Assembly: GCA_031383405.1 (NCBI GenBank)
Contig: JANMZO010000049.1
Coordinates: 1-23,152 of the forward strand
Source: JANMZO01 sp031383405
Lineage (GTDB): Bacteria; Actinomycetota; Acidimicrobiia; Acidimicrobiales; JANYDT01
Reading direction: 5' to 3'
DNA length: 23,152 bases
The position numbers and the translations under genes are program-made. This document shows, piece after piece, positions 1-7,475 of the stretch. Every line of letters starts with the position of its first letter. The stretch's first letter is position 1. The notes beneath the pieces are model-generated. The model saw only the letters and a program-made list of their open reading frames with translations. It was not told where the DNA came from and searched no databases.

Positions 1-430
1 CGACGCCAAAGTAGATCAGATCACCCTTCGGCCGGATACCTCGGCGCGTTATCTCTTTCATGGCTACGGCCATGGATGACGTCAGGCACAACATATCGAC
101 GGCACCTCGCCCCCAGATCTCGCCGTCGATCAGTTCGCCGCCGAACGGGTCGTTGCGCCAGCCCGACGGATTCACCGGCACTACATCGGTGTGGCCCATG
201 AGGCAGACTTTCGGAGCGTCGGGATCGGTGCCCTCGATGCGGGCCACGATGGAGGTGCGGTCACCCCGGGCCGTGAACCGCTCGACCTCCAGGCCGGCCC
301 CTTCAAGGTACGCGGTGAGTACATCGGCGTTGCGCCGCTCCCCGCCCGAGTCGGGAGTGCCGTCGTTGACGCACTCATTGCGGATAAGCGTCTGCAGCAG
401 TTCTGCACTTTCGCCGGCGAGGTCACTCAT
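1..430 (-). CDS. M20-family metallopeptidase/deacylase, N-terminal part (cut by window edge)
   Basis: Cytosolic zinc amidohydrolase of the M20 family (ArgE/DapE/carboxypeptidase G2 type), which cleaves N-acyl or peptide bonds of amino-acid derivatives. Only about 143 residues lie in the window. Visible motifs are GHTDVVPV, with the first metal ligand His80 and Asp82, the WRNDPFGGE substrate-side loop, and IWGRGAVDM with the bridging Asp112. The catalytic Glu and remaining ligands lie beyond the left edge. I chose the ATG at 428-430 because the protein then starts MSDLAGESAELLQTLIRNE, a usual M20 N-terminus; no strong ribosome site is visible, and an in-frame GTG lies about 27 nt upstream. It is divergent from threonine aldolase across about 140 bp that must hold both promoters. 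The substrate cannot be told from this half. Confidence 0.85.
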   Translation of the reverse strand, partial: MSDLAGESAELLQTLIRNECVNDGTPDSGGERRNADVLTAYLEGAGLEVERFTARGDRTSIVARIEGTDPDAPKVCLMGHTDVVPVNPSGWRNDPFGGELIDGEIWGRGAVDMLCLTSSMAVAMKEITRRGIRPKGDLIYFGV

Positions 431-568
431 GTATCCGATCGTAAACCCAAACGGCACGATCCACCCGGTCCACGCCAAGGCGTCCATACAGAGCACGATT
501 TCGTATGAAAGCGTGGCTTCGCGCGACCGGAAGAGTTCGGGGCCCGGCCTCTGCTGACAAGATGGACC

Positions 569-1588
569 ATGGCCCAGGCTGAACCGCACATAATCGACCT
601 CCGTTCCGACACGGTCACTCGACCATCGGCCGGAATGCTCAACGCGATGGCCAATGCTCCGGTCGGCGACGACGTCTACGGGGATGATCCAACAGTCAAC
701 GAACTCGAACGGTATGCAGCGGAGCTCACCGGACATGAAGCCGCGGTCTTCGCCCCCACCGGCACCCAGACCAACCTCATCGCCCTGCTCGCGCACTGCC
801 AACGCGGCGACGAGTATCTCGTCGCCCAGGAGGCCCACACCTACCGGTGGGAGGGTGGAGGCGCTGCGGTGTTCGGAAGCATCCAGCCCCAACCGATGCA
901 TCAACTTCCCGATGGCACCCTCGACCTGGCTGTAGCGAAATCACACATCAAAGCCGACGACCATCATCACGCCCGCACGAAACTGTTGGCTCTCGAAGAC
1001 ACCACAGCCGGCAAGGTACTGTCGCTCCGGTATCTCGCCGCGGCCCGGGACTTCACCAACGAACACGGCCTTCGCCTTCACCTCGACGGGGCCCGCGCCT
1101 TCAATGCTGCGGTCGCCGACAGGGTCGCAATCAGCGAGATCGCGAAGCACTTCGATTCGGTTTCGCTGTGTTTGTCGAAAGGTCTGGGAGCGCCGGTCGG
1201 GAGCGTCCTGGTTGGCTCCAACGAACTCATCGCCGAAGCCCGGAAGTGGCGAAAGATGGCCGGCGGCGGAATGCGCCAGGCCGGTTACCTCGCGGCAGCC
1301 GGCCTGTACGCACTGAAGAACAATGTCGACCGACTGGCCGAAGACCACGACAAAGCGTCCCGACTGGCGGAGGGACTCGATGAGCTACCCCACGTGCGGG
1401 TGGTGTCGCAAGCCACCAACATGGTGTTCATCGAGTTGGATGACCCGCAAGGATTTGGTCAGCACATGGCGACGAAGGGCGTTCTGCTCGCGTCGACGTA
1501 CGGCAAACTCCGACTTGTGTGCCACCTCGATGTGACGCACGATGACATCGAGCGGTTCCTGAGTTTGGCGACCCAAGCTGGGGCGTAA
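569..1588 (+). CDS. ltaE: Low-specificity L-threonine aldolase (PLP-dependent)
   Basis: Fold-type I PLP enzyme that splits L-threonine or L-allo-threonine into glycine and acetaldehyde in the cytosol. The 339 residues match the usual family length. Seen in order: IDLRSDTVTRPS at the N-terminus (residues 9-20), VGDDVYGDDPTVNELE (32-47), His90 in the expected PLP-stacking position, LALEDTTAGKV (140-150), HLDGARAFNA with Asp173 and Arg175, and the Schiff-base lysine Lys204 in SLCLSKGLGAPVGS. The C-terminal small domain ends with a VCHLDVTHDDIERFL-type stretch. The start ATG at 569 gives the conserved N-terminus directly; the ribosome site is weak. Convergent with the BaxI-like gene, whose stop is 37 nt away. 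The main alternative is another beta-eliminating PLP lyase of the same Pfam family; confidence in aldolase is high. Confidence 0.92.
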   Translation: MAQAEPHIIDLRSDTVTRPSAGMLNAMANAPVGDDVYGDDPTVNELERYAAELTGHEAAVFAPTGTQTNLIALLAHCQRGDEYLVAQEAHTYRWEGGGAAVFGSIQPQPMHQLPDGTLDLAVAKSHIKADDHHHARTKLLALEDTTAGKVLSLRYLAAARDFTNEHGLRLHLDGARAFNAAVADRVAISEIAKHFDSVSLCLSKGLGAPVGSVLVGSNELIAEARKWRKMAGGGMRQAGYLAAAGLYALKNNVDRLAEDHDKASRLAEGLDELPHVRVVSQATNMVFIELDDPQGFGQHMATKGVLLASTYGKLRLVCHLDVTHDDIERFLSLATQAGA

Positions 1589-1624
1589 CCAACACGTGGT
1601 CGGATCACCCCAAGGCGAGCGGGC

Positions 1625-2317
1625 TCAGCGACGCTGCGAAGAGGCGAGGATCCGCAACACGTTCACGTAAACCATCACGAGGCTGAGCATCAACTGAAAT
1701 GCTGCGAACCATTCAACCTCGGGAGCCATACCGGCCTCCTCGACCTTGCGGGCCCGTTCGAAGTCGACAAACAGGTTCATCAGCGCAATACCGAGACCGA
1801 TCACACCGAAGATCAAACCCTTCGGCCCAAGGTCACGGGCACCGGGAATCGGTACACCGATCATCGCAGCGATGATCACGATGACAAACGCAAAGGTCGC
1901 AACGCCTGTGACCTGCACGAACCGCGGCGTCACCTTCACAATGCCGGCCTTGTGAATCGCGAAACAACCGACGAAGATCCCGGACGTCGCAATGATCGCG
2001 GTTGGAACAATGCCGTGGGCGATGTTCGAGTACGCCGCCGACAATCCACCGAGCACAAAGCCCATGGCAACGGAGTAGAACGGCGCCACCTTCTGGGCGA
2101 GATGCGGCTTGAACGAACCGGCGATCCCGAGCCCGAAGCCGAGGACCATGGCGGTGAGATAGAGCGCCGGGTTCGGGAACTGCCACCCGAGGATGCCCGC
2201 GAGAGCGGCGATACCGACCATGGACGCAAGCTTCGACAACACGCCGTCGAAGCGGGCTTGGGTGGTCGTCGCCGAGGGAAACGATTTCTGCATACGGATC
2301 AACGCTGATTCCATCAT
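1625..2317 (-). CDS. Bax inhibitor-1/YccA-like integral membrane protein
   Basis: A 230-residue, strongly hydrophobic protein with about seven membrane segments: roughly residues 30-47, 50-68, 75-95, 98-118, 130-153, 160-183 and 205-225. The layout and the SxxYSNIAHGIVPTAI-type segment resemble the bacterial BaxI_1/YccA branch of the Bax-inhibitor-1 superfamily, calcium-leak or stress-related proteins of the cytoplasmic membrane. Acidic residues near the C-terminus (VDFERARKVEEAG) fit the family's loop before the last helix. The biochemical role in bacteria is not settled. It lies 152 nt downstream of the thioredoxin-like gene on the same strand. Start: two adjacent ATGs; a GGA in GTGGAACC suits the second one (2314) slightly better. 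Confidence 0.78.
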   Translation of the reverse strand: MMESALIRMQKSFPSATTTQARFDGVLSKLASMVGIAALAGILGWQFPNPALYLTAMVLGFGLGIAGSFKPHLAQKVAPFYSVAMGFVLGGLSAAYSNIAHGIVPTAIIATSGIFVGCFAIHKAGIVKVTPRFVQVTGVATFAFVIVIIAAMIGVPIPGARDLGPKGLIFGVIGLGIALMNLFVDFERARKVEEAGMAPEVEWFAAFQLMLSLVMVYVNVLRILASSQRR

Positions 2318-2469
2318 GGTTCCACTGTGCCACGGGTGGGTTTCTTCAGCAACACTATGCCGACGATTTCCGCCCGCAGAACCCGGACAAATTGGTTACC
2401 CGCATTAAGCTCAGGTCCGAACGCACAACACCGGTGAACGAGGTTTCAGGCGTCCGCCACGGTGTCTCG

Positions 2470-2898
2470 TCAGACGAGAAACTCGTCGAGTTGTCGGCGC
2501 ACAATTGCCTCAGGCTGCGCGCCCACGATCGAATTCATCGCTCGACCGTTCTTGAGGATCACGAGGGTGGGCGGTTTCGTCATGTGCTGTGACCGCTGTA
2601 CGCCCGGGCACTCATCTGCATTGACCCGCACGACCTTGAGGCGACCGGCATAGTCCACCGAGATGCGGTCGACAATCGGCGAAACCATTCCCGAGGGCTT
2701 GCTCCAGGTCGCGTACAGCTCGACCAACACGATGAGATCCGACTCCACCAAATTGAGATACGTGATGTCGTTGGCATCTACGACCCACCGCAATGGACGC
2801 TTACACGAACCGCACTGGGGTCGGCCGTACCCCTGGTCGGGAATCTGATTATTTGTCTTGCAGCTCGTGCACGTCACGGTCCGGGAACTCACGCTCAT
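2470..2898 (-). CDS. Thioredoxin-2-like zinc-ribbon protein lacking the CXXC active site
   Basis: 142 residues with the plan of thioredoxin 2 (TrxC): an N-terminal zinc ribbon CTSC...CGSC (Cys10, Cys13, Cys29, Cys32), then a thioredoxin fold from about residue 40. The usual WCGPC active site reads ATWSKPSGMVSPIVDRI, so both redox cysteines are serine; the codons are AGC AAG CCC TCG on the minus strand. The fold is otherwise intact: the strand LIVLVELYATW, the VVRVNADECPGV segment and the cis-proline loop TKPPTLVILKNG are present. It therefore cannot do dithiol-disulfide exchange at the normal site. I infer a binding, chaperone or regulatory role, perhaps zinc-linked. The nearest same-strand neighbour is the BaxI-like gene. 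Confidence is high in the fold and moderate in the inactive reading. Confidence 0.85.
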   Translation of the reverse strand: MSVSSRTVTCTSCKTNNQIPDQGYGRPQCGSCKRPLRWVVDANDITYLNLVESDLIVLVELYATWSKPSGMVSPIVDRISVDYAGRLKVVRVNADECPGVQRSQHMTKPPTLVILKNGRAMNSIVGAQPEAIVRRQLDEFLV

Positions 2899-3013
2899 TC
2901 ACCTCATCAAGTCGAGTTGACTTTCGTTCCGTTCGGCAACGCGCGTTCACTCCTGCGCAATTGCGGAATTATCGTTGCCCCGACCGTCCGGCACCACCAC
3001 TTGAGGTGAACAG

Positions 3014-3163
3014 ATGGATGTTGCCAGCCCCGTTGCCCTGCGCCGGTTTTCCTCAGTCGAAGGGCGAGCGGAGTTCCTGGTGGTTCGCTGCACTGATCGC
3101 TCCGACAAGACGCTGGAACAGTTCAACGCGCCTCGATCTCTCGATCGGCTGGCACGGTTGTGA
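3014..3163 (+). CDS. Possible small protein, 49 residues, unknown
   Basis: A short reading frame starting MDVASPVALRRFSSVEGR. Its ATG is preceded by GAGGTGA with about 7 nt spacing, one of the better ribosome sites in the window. About two thirds of its third codon positions are G or C, like the neighbours. It ends 26 nt before the nitroreductase ATG, so it could be its leader gene. I recognise no domain, and chance cannot be excluded in GC-rich DNA. The rest of the 290 nt between the thioredoxin-like and nitroreductase genes shows nothing else convincing. Confidence 0.3.
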   Translation: MDVASPVALRRFSSVEGRAEFLVVRCTDRSDKTLEQFNAPRSLDRLARL

Positions 3164-3178
3164 GAGCGCTGGGCCAGT

Positions 3179-3182
3179 AGGA
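3179..3182 (+). promoter_or_regulatory. Ribosome binding site deciding the nitroreductase start
   Basis: AGGA spaced 7 nt from the ATG at 3190. It argues against the upstream TTG at 3184, which would sit almost on top of it. Confidence 0.6.
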
Positions 3183-3189
3183 TTTGGCG

Positions 3190-3849
3190 ATGACCATCGA
3201 TCGCGCTGCTGCCGACAAGCTCTTGACCACCACGCGCTCCGTTCGCAAGCGTCTCGACCTCACTCGCCCGGTTCCCGCCGAACTGATCGCTGAATGCATC
3301 GACGTTGCGATGCAGGCGCCGACAGGAACCAACGCCCAGAACTGGTCGTTTGTGGTCGTGACCGACCCGGCGAAGCGGGCGGCCATTGCCGAGTTCTACC
3401 GCAGAGCTGGCCAACTCATGGCGGGGTCGGGCTATCCTCCGCCCCTTGCCGAGGGTGACCCGCGCGAGCACGTCATGCCTAAGGTCATGGAATCGGCAGC
3501 GTACCTCGGCCCGGTGCTGGAACAGGTGCCGGTGTTTGTGATCCCGTGTGTAAAGGGCCGCGTGGAAAACGTGCCGATGGTCGTAGCGCAGGCCTCGACA
3601 TACGGTTCGATCCTGCCAGCTGCGTGGAGCTTTATGCTTGCGGCCCGCGCCCGCGGGCTCGGGACGGTTTGGACGACGGTTCACCTGTTCTTCGAAAAAG
3701 ACGTGGCGACGTTGCTCGGCATACCCGACGACTGGACGCAGGTGGCAATGTTTCCCGTAGCCTTCTACACCGGCGACGACTTCAAGCCCGCTCACCGACT
3801 GCCTTCGGCGCAGTTGACGCACTGGGATTCGTGGGGCGCACACGGCTGA
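3190..3849 (+). CDS. Nitroreductase-family FMN oxidoreductase
   Basis: 219-residue cytosolic flavoprotein of the nitroreductase superfamily (NfsA/NfsB/BluB-type fold), which uses FMN and NAD(P)H to reduce nitroaromatics, quinones, enones or iodotyrosine-like substrates. Diagnostic parts are the N-terminal FMN-phosphate motif TTRSVRKRLDLTRPVP, the APTGTNAQNW segment, the central helix ASTYGSILPAAWSFMLAARARGLGTVWTT, and the C-terminal GIPDDWTQVAMFPVAF. Start choice: an in-frame TTG at 3184 exists, but AGGA at 3179-3182 lies 7 nt before the ATG at 3190 and only 1 nt before the TTG, so the ATG is preferred. Convergent with the SDR gene 32 nt away. The substrate is unknown. Confidence 0.87.
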   Translation: MTIDRAAADKLLTTTRSVRKRLDLTRPVPAELIAECIDVAMQAPTGTNAQNWSFVVVTDPAKRAAIAEFYRRAGQLMAGSGYPPPLAEGDPREHVMPKVMESAAYLGPVLEQVPVFVIPCVKGRVENVPMVVAQASTYGSILPAAWSFMLAARARGLGTVWTTVHLFFEKDVATLLGIPDDWTQVAMFPVAFYTGDDFKPAHRLPSAQLTHWDSWGAHG

Positions 3850-3881
3850 AGCCCCACAGCCTCGCAACCTGCGCAGGTCCG

Positions 3882-4661
3882 CTACCTGCTGCCGCCGTTG
3901 ACGAGCAGCGTCTGACCGGTGATCCATGAGGCGGCCGGCGAGGCCAGGAACACGACCGCGTTGGCGACGTCGTCTGGAGTGCCGAGTCGTCCGAGCGGGA
4001 CGCCGAAGCGGTCTGCAAGCTTCGGAAGATCCGACTCGGTCGCGCCAAAGAATTCCATGAACACCTCAGTGGGCACCGGCCCGGGAGCTATACCGTTGAC
4101 CCGAATCCGTCGAGGTGCCAATTCGAGCGAAAGCGTGCGCGTAAGGCTGTCGACACCGGCCTTGGCAGCGGCATACGGACCGTTGTTGGGCGAGCCCTTG
4201 AGGGCCGCCCCCGACGAGATGTTGATGATCGAGCCGCCGTCTTCGATCACCCGGATCGCAGCGCGCGCACCCGTGAAAACCGCCCGCAGATTGACGTCGA
4301 GCTGGTAGTCCCACTGCGCGTCCGGCATGTCGGCGAGGTGACGAGGCGTGCGGTCGTCAGCGCCACCTGCGTTACTTACCCAAAGGGTGACGCGGCCCAT
4401 CTCTGCCTTCGCTTGCCCAGCCAGGCTGTCCACGAACGCCCCATCGGTGATGTCGCCAGCGATCGCCAGTGCCCGTCTCCCGAGCAAGCGGATGCTGTCG
4501 GCGACGGCGTTGATCTCGTGTTCGCGTCGGGCTGTGAGCACAACATCGCAACCCGCCTGGGCAAGGCCGATGGCGATTCCCTCGCCGATCCCGCGACCTG
4601 CGCCCGTGACCACAGCGACGCCACCCGCCAATCCGAATCGATCCAGCACGGTGTCTGTCAT
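3882..4661 (-). CDS. Short-chain dehydrogenase/reductase (SDR, FabG-like)
   Basis: Classical SDR of 259 residues, an NAD(P)-dependent oxidoreductase on a hydroxyl or keto group. Seen: the cofactor motif VVTGAGRGIGEG (TGxxxGxG) near residues 15-26, the WVSNAGG (NNAG-like) segment, the catalytic Ser in IINISSGAALKG, and the catalytic pair YAAAK (Tyr-x-x-x-Lys). The VNGIAPGPVPTEV loop and the C-terminal WITGQTLLVNGG are typical of FabG and glucose dehydrogenase relatives. The frame is open far upstream to 4985, but SDR similarity begins at the ATG at 4659-4661, which has GGGA 7 nt before it, so I start there. The substrate is unknown; with no fatty-acid genes nearby, FabG itself is unlikely. Confidence 0.9.
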   Translation of the reverse strand: MTDTVLDRFGLAGGVAVVTGAGRGIGEGIAIGLAQAGCDVVLTARREHEINAVADSIRLLGRRALAIAGDITDGAFVDSLAGQAKAEMGRVTLWVSNAGGADDRTPRHLADMPDAQWDYQLDVNLRAVFTGARAAIRVIEDGGSIINISSGAALKGSPNNGPYAAAKAGVDSLTRTLSLELAPRRIRVNGIAPGPVPTEVFMEFFGATESDLPKLADRFGVPLGRLGTPDDVANAVVFLASPAASWITGQTLLVNGGSR

Positions 4662-4837
4662 GAGATATCCCGTTCTTGCGGCAGTCGGTCGAGAGGTCCT
4701 GAACGTAACGCACGTCGCTCGACGGTCCAATTCTGTGACGGAGCGCCCGTCCTGCGGCGAGTCCCACGACGAACCACAATCGGCACGGCCCACCCACTGA
4801 CTGCGGCGCGCCACCTGACCGCACCCGCCCGGACCAC

Positions 4838-4969
4838 AATCAACCCACGCGCCCTCGCCATCACCCTGCTCACATTCATCCTCCTCTTCCGGCTCAAACA
4901 ACCCGTGTTGCGTGTGCTCGGGATCTGCGCCGTTACGGGCGCGGCGTTGTACCTGCTCTCTACCTGACA
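4838..4969 (+). pseudogene. Possible C-terminal remnant of a membrane transporter (chromate-transporter-like)
   Basis: Within the 398 nt between the SDR start and the tRNA-Arg gene (4662-5059) one frame encodes two hydrophobic helices, INPRALAITLLTFILLFRL and PVLRVLGICAVTGAALYLLS, then a stop at 4967-4969. The pattern of a helix, a short Arg-Lys-Pro turn and a last Gly/Ala-rich helix resembles the end of CHR-type chromate transporters. The frame has no ATG, GTG or TTG between the SDR start and this segment, and upstream it encodes arginine-rich, non-membrane sequence. I infer a truncated relic; it could also be a chance hydrophobic stretch. The rest of the interval holds the tRNA terminator hairpins only. 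Confidence 0.3.
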
Positions 4970-5017
4970 GGCCGCGCAACGCCAACCCATCGACGTCGCA
5001 CAGGAATCACACGGTCC

Positions 5018-5054
5018 GTTTTCGACACCTGCCGAAAACCTCACAACCCTTGTG
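5018..5054 (-). terminator. Hairpins downstream of tRNA-Arg
   Basis: Read on the minus strand after the tRNA 3' end: CACAA-GGG-TTGTG (5054-5042), then AGG and TTTT, followed by a second perfect 7-bp stem GTTTTCG/CGAAAAC (5018-5024 with 5033-5039) and an 8-nt loop. The first stem followed by a short T run is a modest intrinsic terminator. Confidence 0.45.
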
Positions 5055-5059
5055 TTTCC

Positions 5060-5136
5060 TGGCGGCCCCTGAGGGATTCGAACCCCCGACCTTGTCATTA
5101 GAAGGGACCTGCTCTATCCAACTGAGCTAAGGGGCC
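5060..5136 (-). tRNA. tRNA-Arg (anticodon UCU)
   Basis: 77 nt including an encoded CCA. The acceptor stem GGCCCCT/AGGGGCC is perfect and the discriminator is G73. The D arm is GCTC/GAGC with loop AGTTGGATA. The T arm has stem GGGGG/CCCTC with loop TTCGAAT. The anticodon loop CTTCTAA gives UCU, reading AGA and AGG. The anticodon stem is odd: GGTCC against TGACA pairs only at its three middle positions, with G27-A43 and C31-U39 unpaired. Acceptor, D and T arms are otherwise typical of bacterial tRNA-Arg(UCU). Confidence 0.93.
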
Positions 5137-5146
5137 GGAAAACAAC

Positions 5147-5152
5147 ATTGTA
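5147..5152 (-). promoter_or_regulatory. -10 element of the tRNA-Arg promoter
   Basis: TACAAT on the minus strand, with 10 nt between it and the mature tRNA 5' end, so transcription would start about 4 nt before the tRNA. No clear -35 box is seen at the expected distance. Confidence 0.5.
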
Positions 5153-5232
5153 GGCCGAACCGATCGCCCGAACGAGGAGGTTGCGTTCGCAACTGTAACG
5201 ATAGGTCCCGTTTGAGCCATACCATCAGGAGC

Positions 5233-6156
5233 ATGAACGATCAAAGTTCCCACCAGCGCATCGTTGTCACCGGCTCGAGCGGTCTGATCGGCAAACCCCT
5301 CGTCGCAGCGTTGCGCACTGCAGGACACCCTGTGACCTGCCTCGTGCGCTCCAACCCCGGTCCGGACCGGGCACTCTGGGACCCCGCCACGGGAACCATT
5401 GACGCATCGGCGATCGAGGGGGCATGGGCCGTTGTGCACCTCGCCGGCGAAGGGATCGCCGAATCGAAATGGACCCCCGAGCAAAAGGACAGAATTCTGA
5501 CGAGTCGAGTGCTCGGTACGACGTTGCTGAGCAAAACGATCGCCGGGCTCACCAACAAGCCAAGCGTGTTGGCATCAGGTTCAGCTATCGGCATCTACGG
5601 CGACCGGGGCGACGAGACGCTCGATGAGTCATCGTCGAAGGGCTCGGGTTACCTCGTCGACGTCGTCGAGCAGTGGGAAGCTTCGACGAAGGCTGCGTCT
5701 GATGCGGGGATACGGGTCGCCCACCTGAGAACGGGGATCGTGCTTTCGACGAAAGGTGGAGCGCTCAAACAGCAGCTGCTGCCGTTCAAGCTGGGGATCG
5801 GCGGCCGGCTCGGCAGTGGGAAGCAGTTTCTGCCGTGGATATCGATCACGGATCACCTGGCGGCGGTTCGACACGTGCTGGAAACGGCGTCGCTTCGCGG
5901 TCCCGTGAATCTCGCCGGTCCGAACCCGGTTACGAATCAGCAGTTCACGAAAGCCCTCGGTGGGGCGCTGAAGCGGCCGACGCTCATTCCGATTCCCCTG
6001 CTCCCCCTGAACCTGCGTTACAGCAAAGAAATGGTGAAGGAAGTGTTGCTGTCAAGCTCGCGGGTGCTTCCCACGAAGCTTCTGTCGAGCGGATTTGTGT
6101 TCACCCACACCGATCTCCTGCTGACGCTGCGTTACCTCCTCGACTCGCATGTTTGA
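5233..6156 (+). CDS. TIGR01777-family epimerase-like protein (YfcH/SDR39U1 type)
   Basis: 307 residues, an atypical extended SDR with N-terminal Rossmann motif RIVVTGSSGLIGKPLV (TGxxGxxG) and the family signatures VVHLAGEGIAESKWTPEQK, SAIGIYGDRGDETLDES, RTGIVLSTKGGALK and the LPWISITDHLAAV loop. The C-terminal part (VNLAGPNPVTNQQFTKALG to the end) matches the DUF1731-like tail of this family. The function is not established; relatives are linked to heme or cell-division phenotypes in name only. Start: the ATG at 5233 has AGGAG only 1 nt before it, and a TTG at 5212 is the alternative; the Rossmann strand begins soon after the ATG, so I prefer it. Its last 8 nt overlap the next gene, which suggests translational coupling. 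Confidence 0.88.
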   Translation: MNDQSSHQRIVVTGSSGLIGKPLVAALRTAGHPVTCLVRSNPGPDRALWDPATGTIDASAIEGAWAVVHLAGEGIAESKWTPEQKDRILTSRVLGTTLLSKTIAGLTNKPSVLASGSAIGIYGDRGDETLDESSSKGSGYLVDVVEQWEASTKAASDAGIRVAHLRTGIVLSTKGGALKQQLLPFKLGIGGRLGSGKQFLPWISITDHLAAVRHVLETASLRGPVNLAGPNPVTNQQFTKALGGALKRPTLIPIPLLPLNLRYSKEMVKEVLLSSSRVLPTKLLSSGFVFTHTDLLLTLRYLLDSHV

Positions 6157-7417
6157 TCGAAAGTCCACCCCCCTCGATGTGATCGTTGTCGGCGCCGGAC
6201 TTTCCGGTTTGTCGTGTGCAATCCATTTGCAGCGCGCCGGGCGAAATGTTGTCGTGTTGGAAGCCTCCAACGGAGTGGGCGGACGGGTGAGGAGCGATCT
6301 CGTCGACGGCTTCACCCTCGACCGCGGCTTTCAGGTTCTCCTCACTGCATACCCCGAAGCGAAGTCAATGCTTGACTACAACGCACTCCAACTCCGGAAG
6401 TTCAGTAGCGGAGCTTTCGTTCAACTCGGTGATAAGCGCTCATACGTTGCCGATCCTCTCCGGGAACCGGCTGCACTGCTGAAGACCCTCGTCGCCCGCA
6501 TCGGCTCGCTGGCTGACAAAGGCCGGATCGGACGGCTGCAGATTGAGGCGACCCGACGCACGACCGAGCAGTGCTTCCAAAGTCCCGATGTTTCAACAGC
6601 CGACTACCTCCGGGCGAAGCACTTCTCGGCAAAGGTCATTCAACGGTTTTTCCGTCCGTTCTTCGGTGGCGTCTTCCTCGATGCCGAGCTGGCTACATCG
6701 AGTCGCATGTTCGAGTTCGTCTTCTCCATGCTCGCTGCGGGCGACAACGCGATTCCGGCTCACGGCATGGGTGCGATATCAGATCAATTGGCCAGCATGG
6801 TCGAGCCGGGAACAATCCGGCTCGGTGTCCGCGTCGCCGGGGTGGCACCGGGAACGGTGACGCTTCTCGACCAGGGGACCCTCGAAGCACCGGCCGTCGT
6901 CGTCGCGACGGAAGGGCCGCAGGCGGCCAAGCTACTTTCCGAGGTGGGGGTCAAACAATCTGATTCGCAGCCGGTGAGCTGCCTGTACTACTCGGCTGAT
7001 TCCCCGCCGTTCACTGAACGCAGCATCATGCTCAACGGGATCGGTGCCGAAGACGGGCCGATAAACAACCTATGTGTGCCTACGAATATTTCGCCCGCTC
7101 TGGCTCCTGACGGAAAGCACCTGGTGTCCGCAACCGTGCTCGGATCCCACAACTCAAGCGCCGACGAAAACCTCGAAGCGACGGTGCGCAACCAGATGAC
7201 GAAATGGTTCGGTGCCGAAGCGAGGAGCTGGAAACATCTGCGAACGTACAACATCCCGCACGCTCTCCCTTCGCAGAAACCCGGCGCGCTCAATCCCCCG
7301 GAGCGGCCGGTTGCACTCGGCGAGAACCTGTTCGTCTGCGGCGACCACCGCGATCAGGCGTCGATCCAGGGCGCGCTCCGGTCGGGGCGGAGAGCAGCGG
7401 AAGCGGTCCTGGGCTAG
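6149..7417 (+). CDS. FAD-dependent amine oxidase/protoporphyrinogen-oxidase-like oxidoreductase
   Basis: 422 residues of the NAD(P)-binding amine-oxidase superfamily (HemY, phytoene desaturase, MAO relatives). Seen: the dinucleotide motif VIVVGAGLSGLSCAIHL (residues 11-27), VVVLEAS closing the first beta-alpha-beta unit, the GGRVRSD arginine motif, the DRGFQVLL segment (a glycine-phenylalanine pattern common to this actinobacterial and cyanobacterial subgroup), and the C-terminal FAD site LFVCGDHRDQASIQGALRSGRRAAEAVL. No signal peptide or membrane helix. It starts inside the end of the epimerase-like gene (ATG within CATGTTTGA), so the two are probably made together and may act in one pathway, perhaps on a lipid, isoprenoid or tetrapyrrole. 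The substrate cannot be assigned. Convergent with clpP. Confidence 0.86.
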   Translation: MFDRKSTPLDVIVVGAGLSGLSCAIHLQRAGRNVVVLEASNGVGGRVRSDLVDGFTLDRGFQVLLTAYPEAKSMLDYNALQLRKFSSGAFVQLGDKRSYVADPLREPAALLKTLVARIGSLADKGRIGRLQIEATRRTTEQCFQSPDVSTADYLRAKHFSAKVIQRFFRPFFGGVFLDAELATSSRMFEFVFSMLAAGDNAIPAHGMGAISDQLASMVEPGTIRLGVRVAGVAPGTVTLLDQGTLEAPAVVVATEGPQAAKLLSEVGVKQSDSQPVSCLYYSADSPPFTERSIMLNGIGAEDGPINNLCVPTNISPALAPDGKHLVSATVLGSHNSSADENLEATVRNQMTKWFGAEARSWKHLRTYNIPHALPSQKPGALNPPERPVALGENLFVCGDHRDQASIQGALRSGRRAAEAVLG

Positions 7418-7475
7418 CTCGCAGGAGTTTGGGAACGAAAAATGACGGGGACGCCACCAGCTCGCCACCGGCGGA

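Noticed and set aside
2947..3927. Minus-strand open frame of 326 codons
   Set aside because: It runs antisense to the clearly recognisable nitroreductase and has an arginine-rich product with no family features.
4662..4985. N-terminal extension of the SDR gene up to an ATG at 4985
   Set aside because: The extension is Arg/Gly-rich and unlike any SDR; the ATG at 4661 has a ribosome site and gives the normal N-terminus.
7418..7475. Terminator between the convergent FAD oxidoreductase and clpP
   Set aside because: Only a 4-bp CGCC/GGCG stem is visible and no T run; too weak to call.
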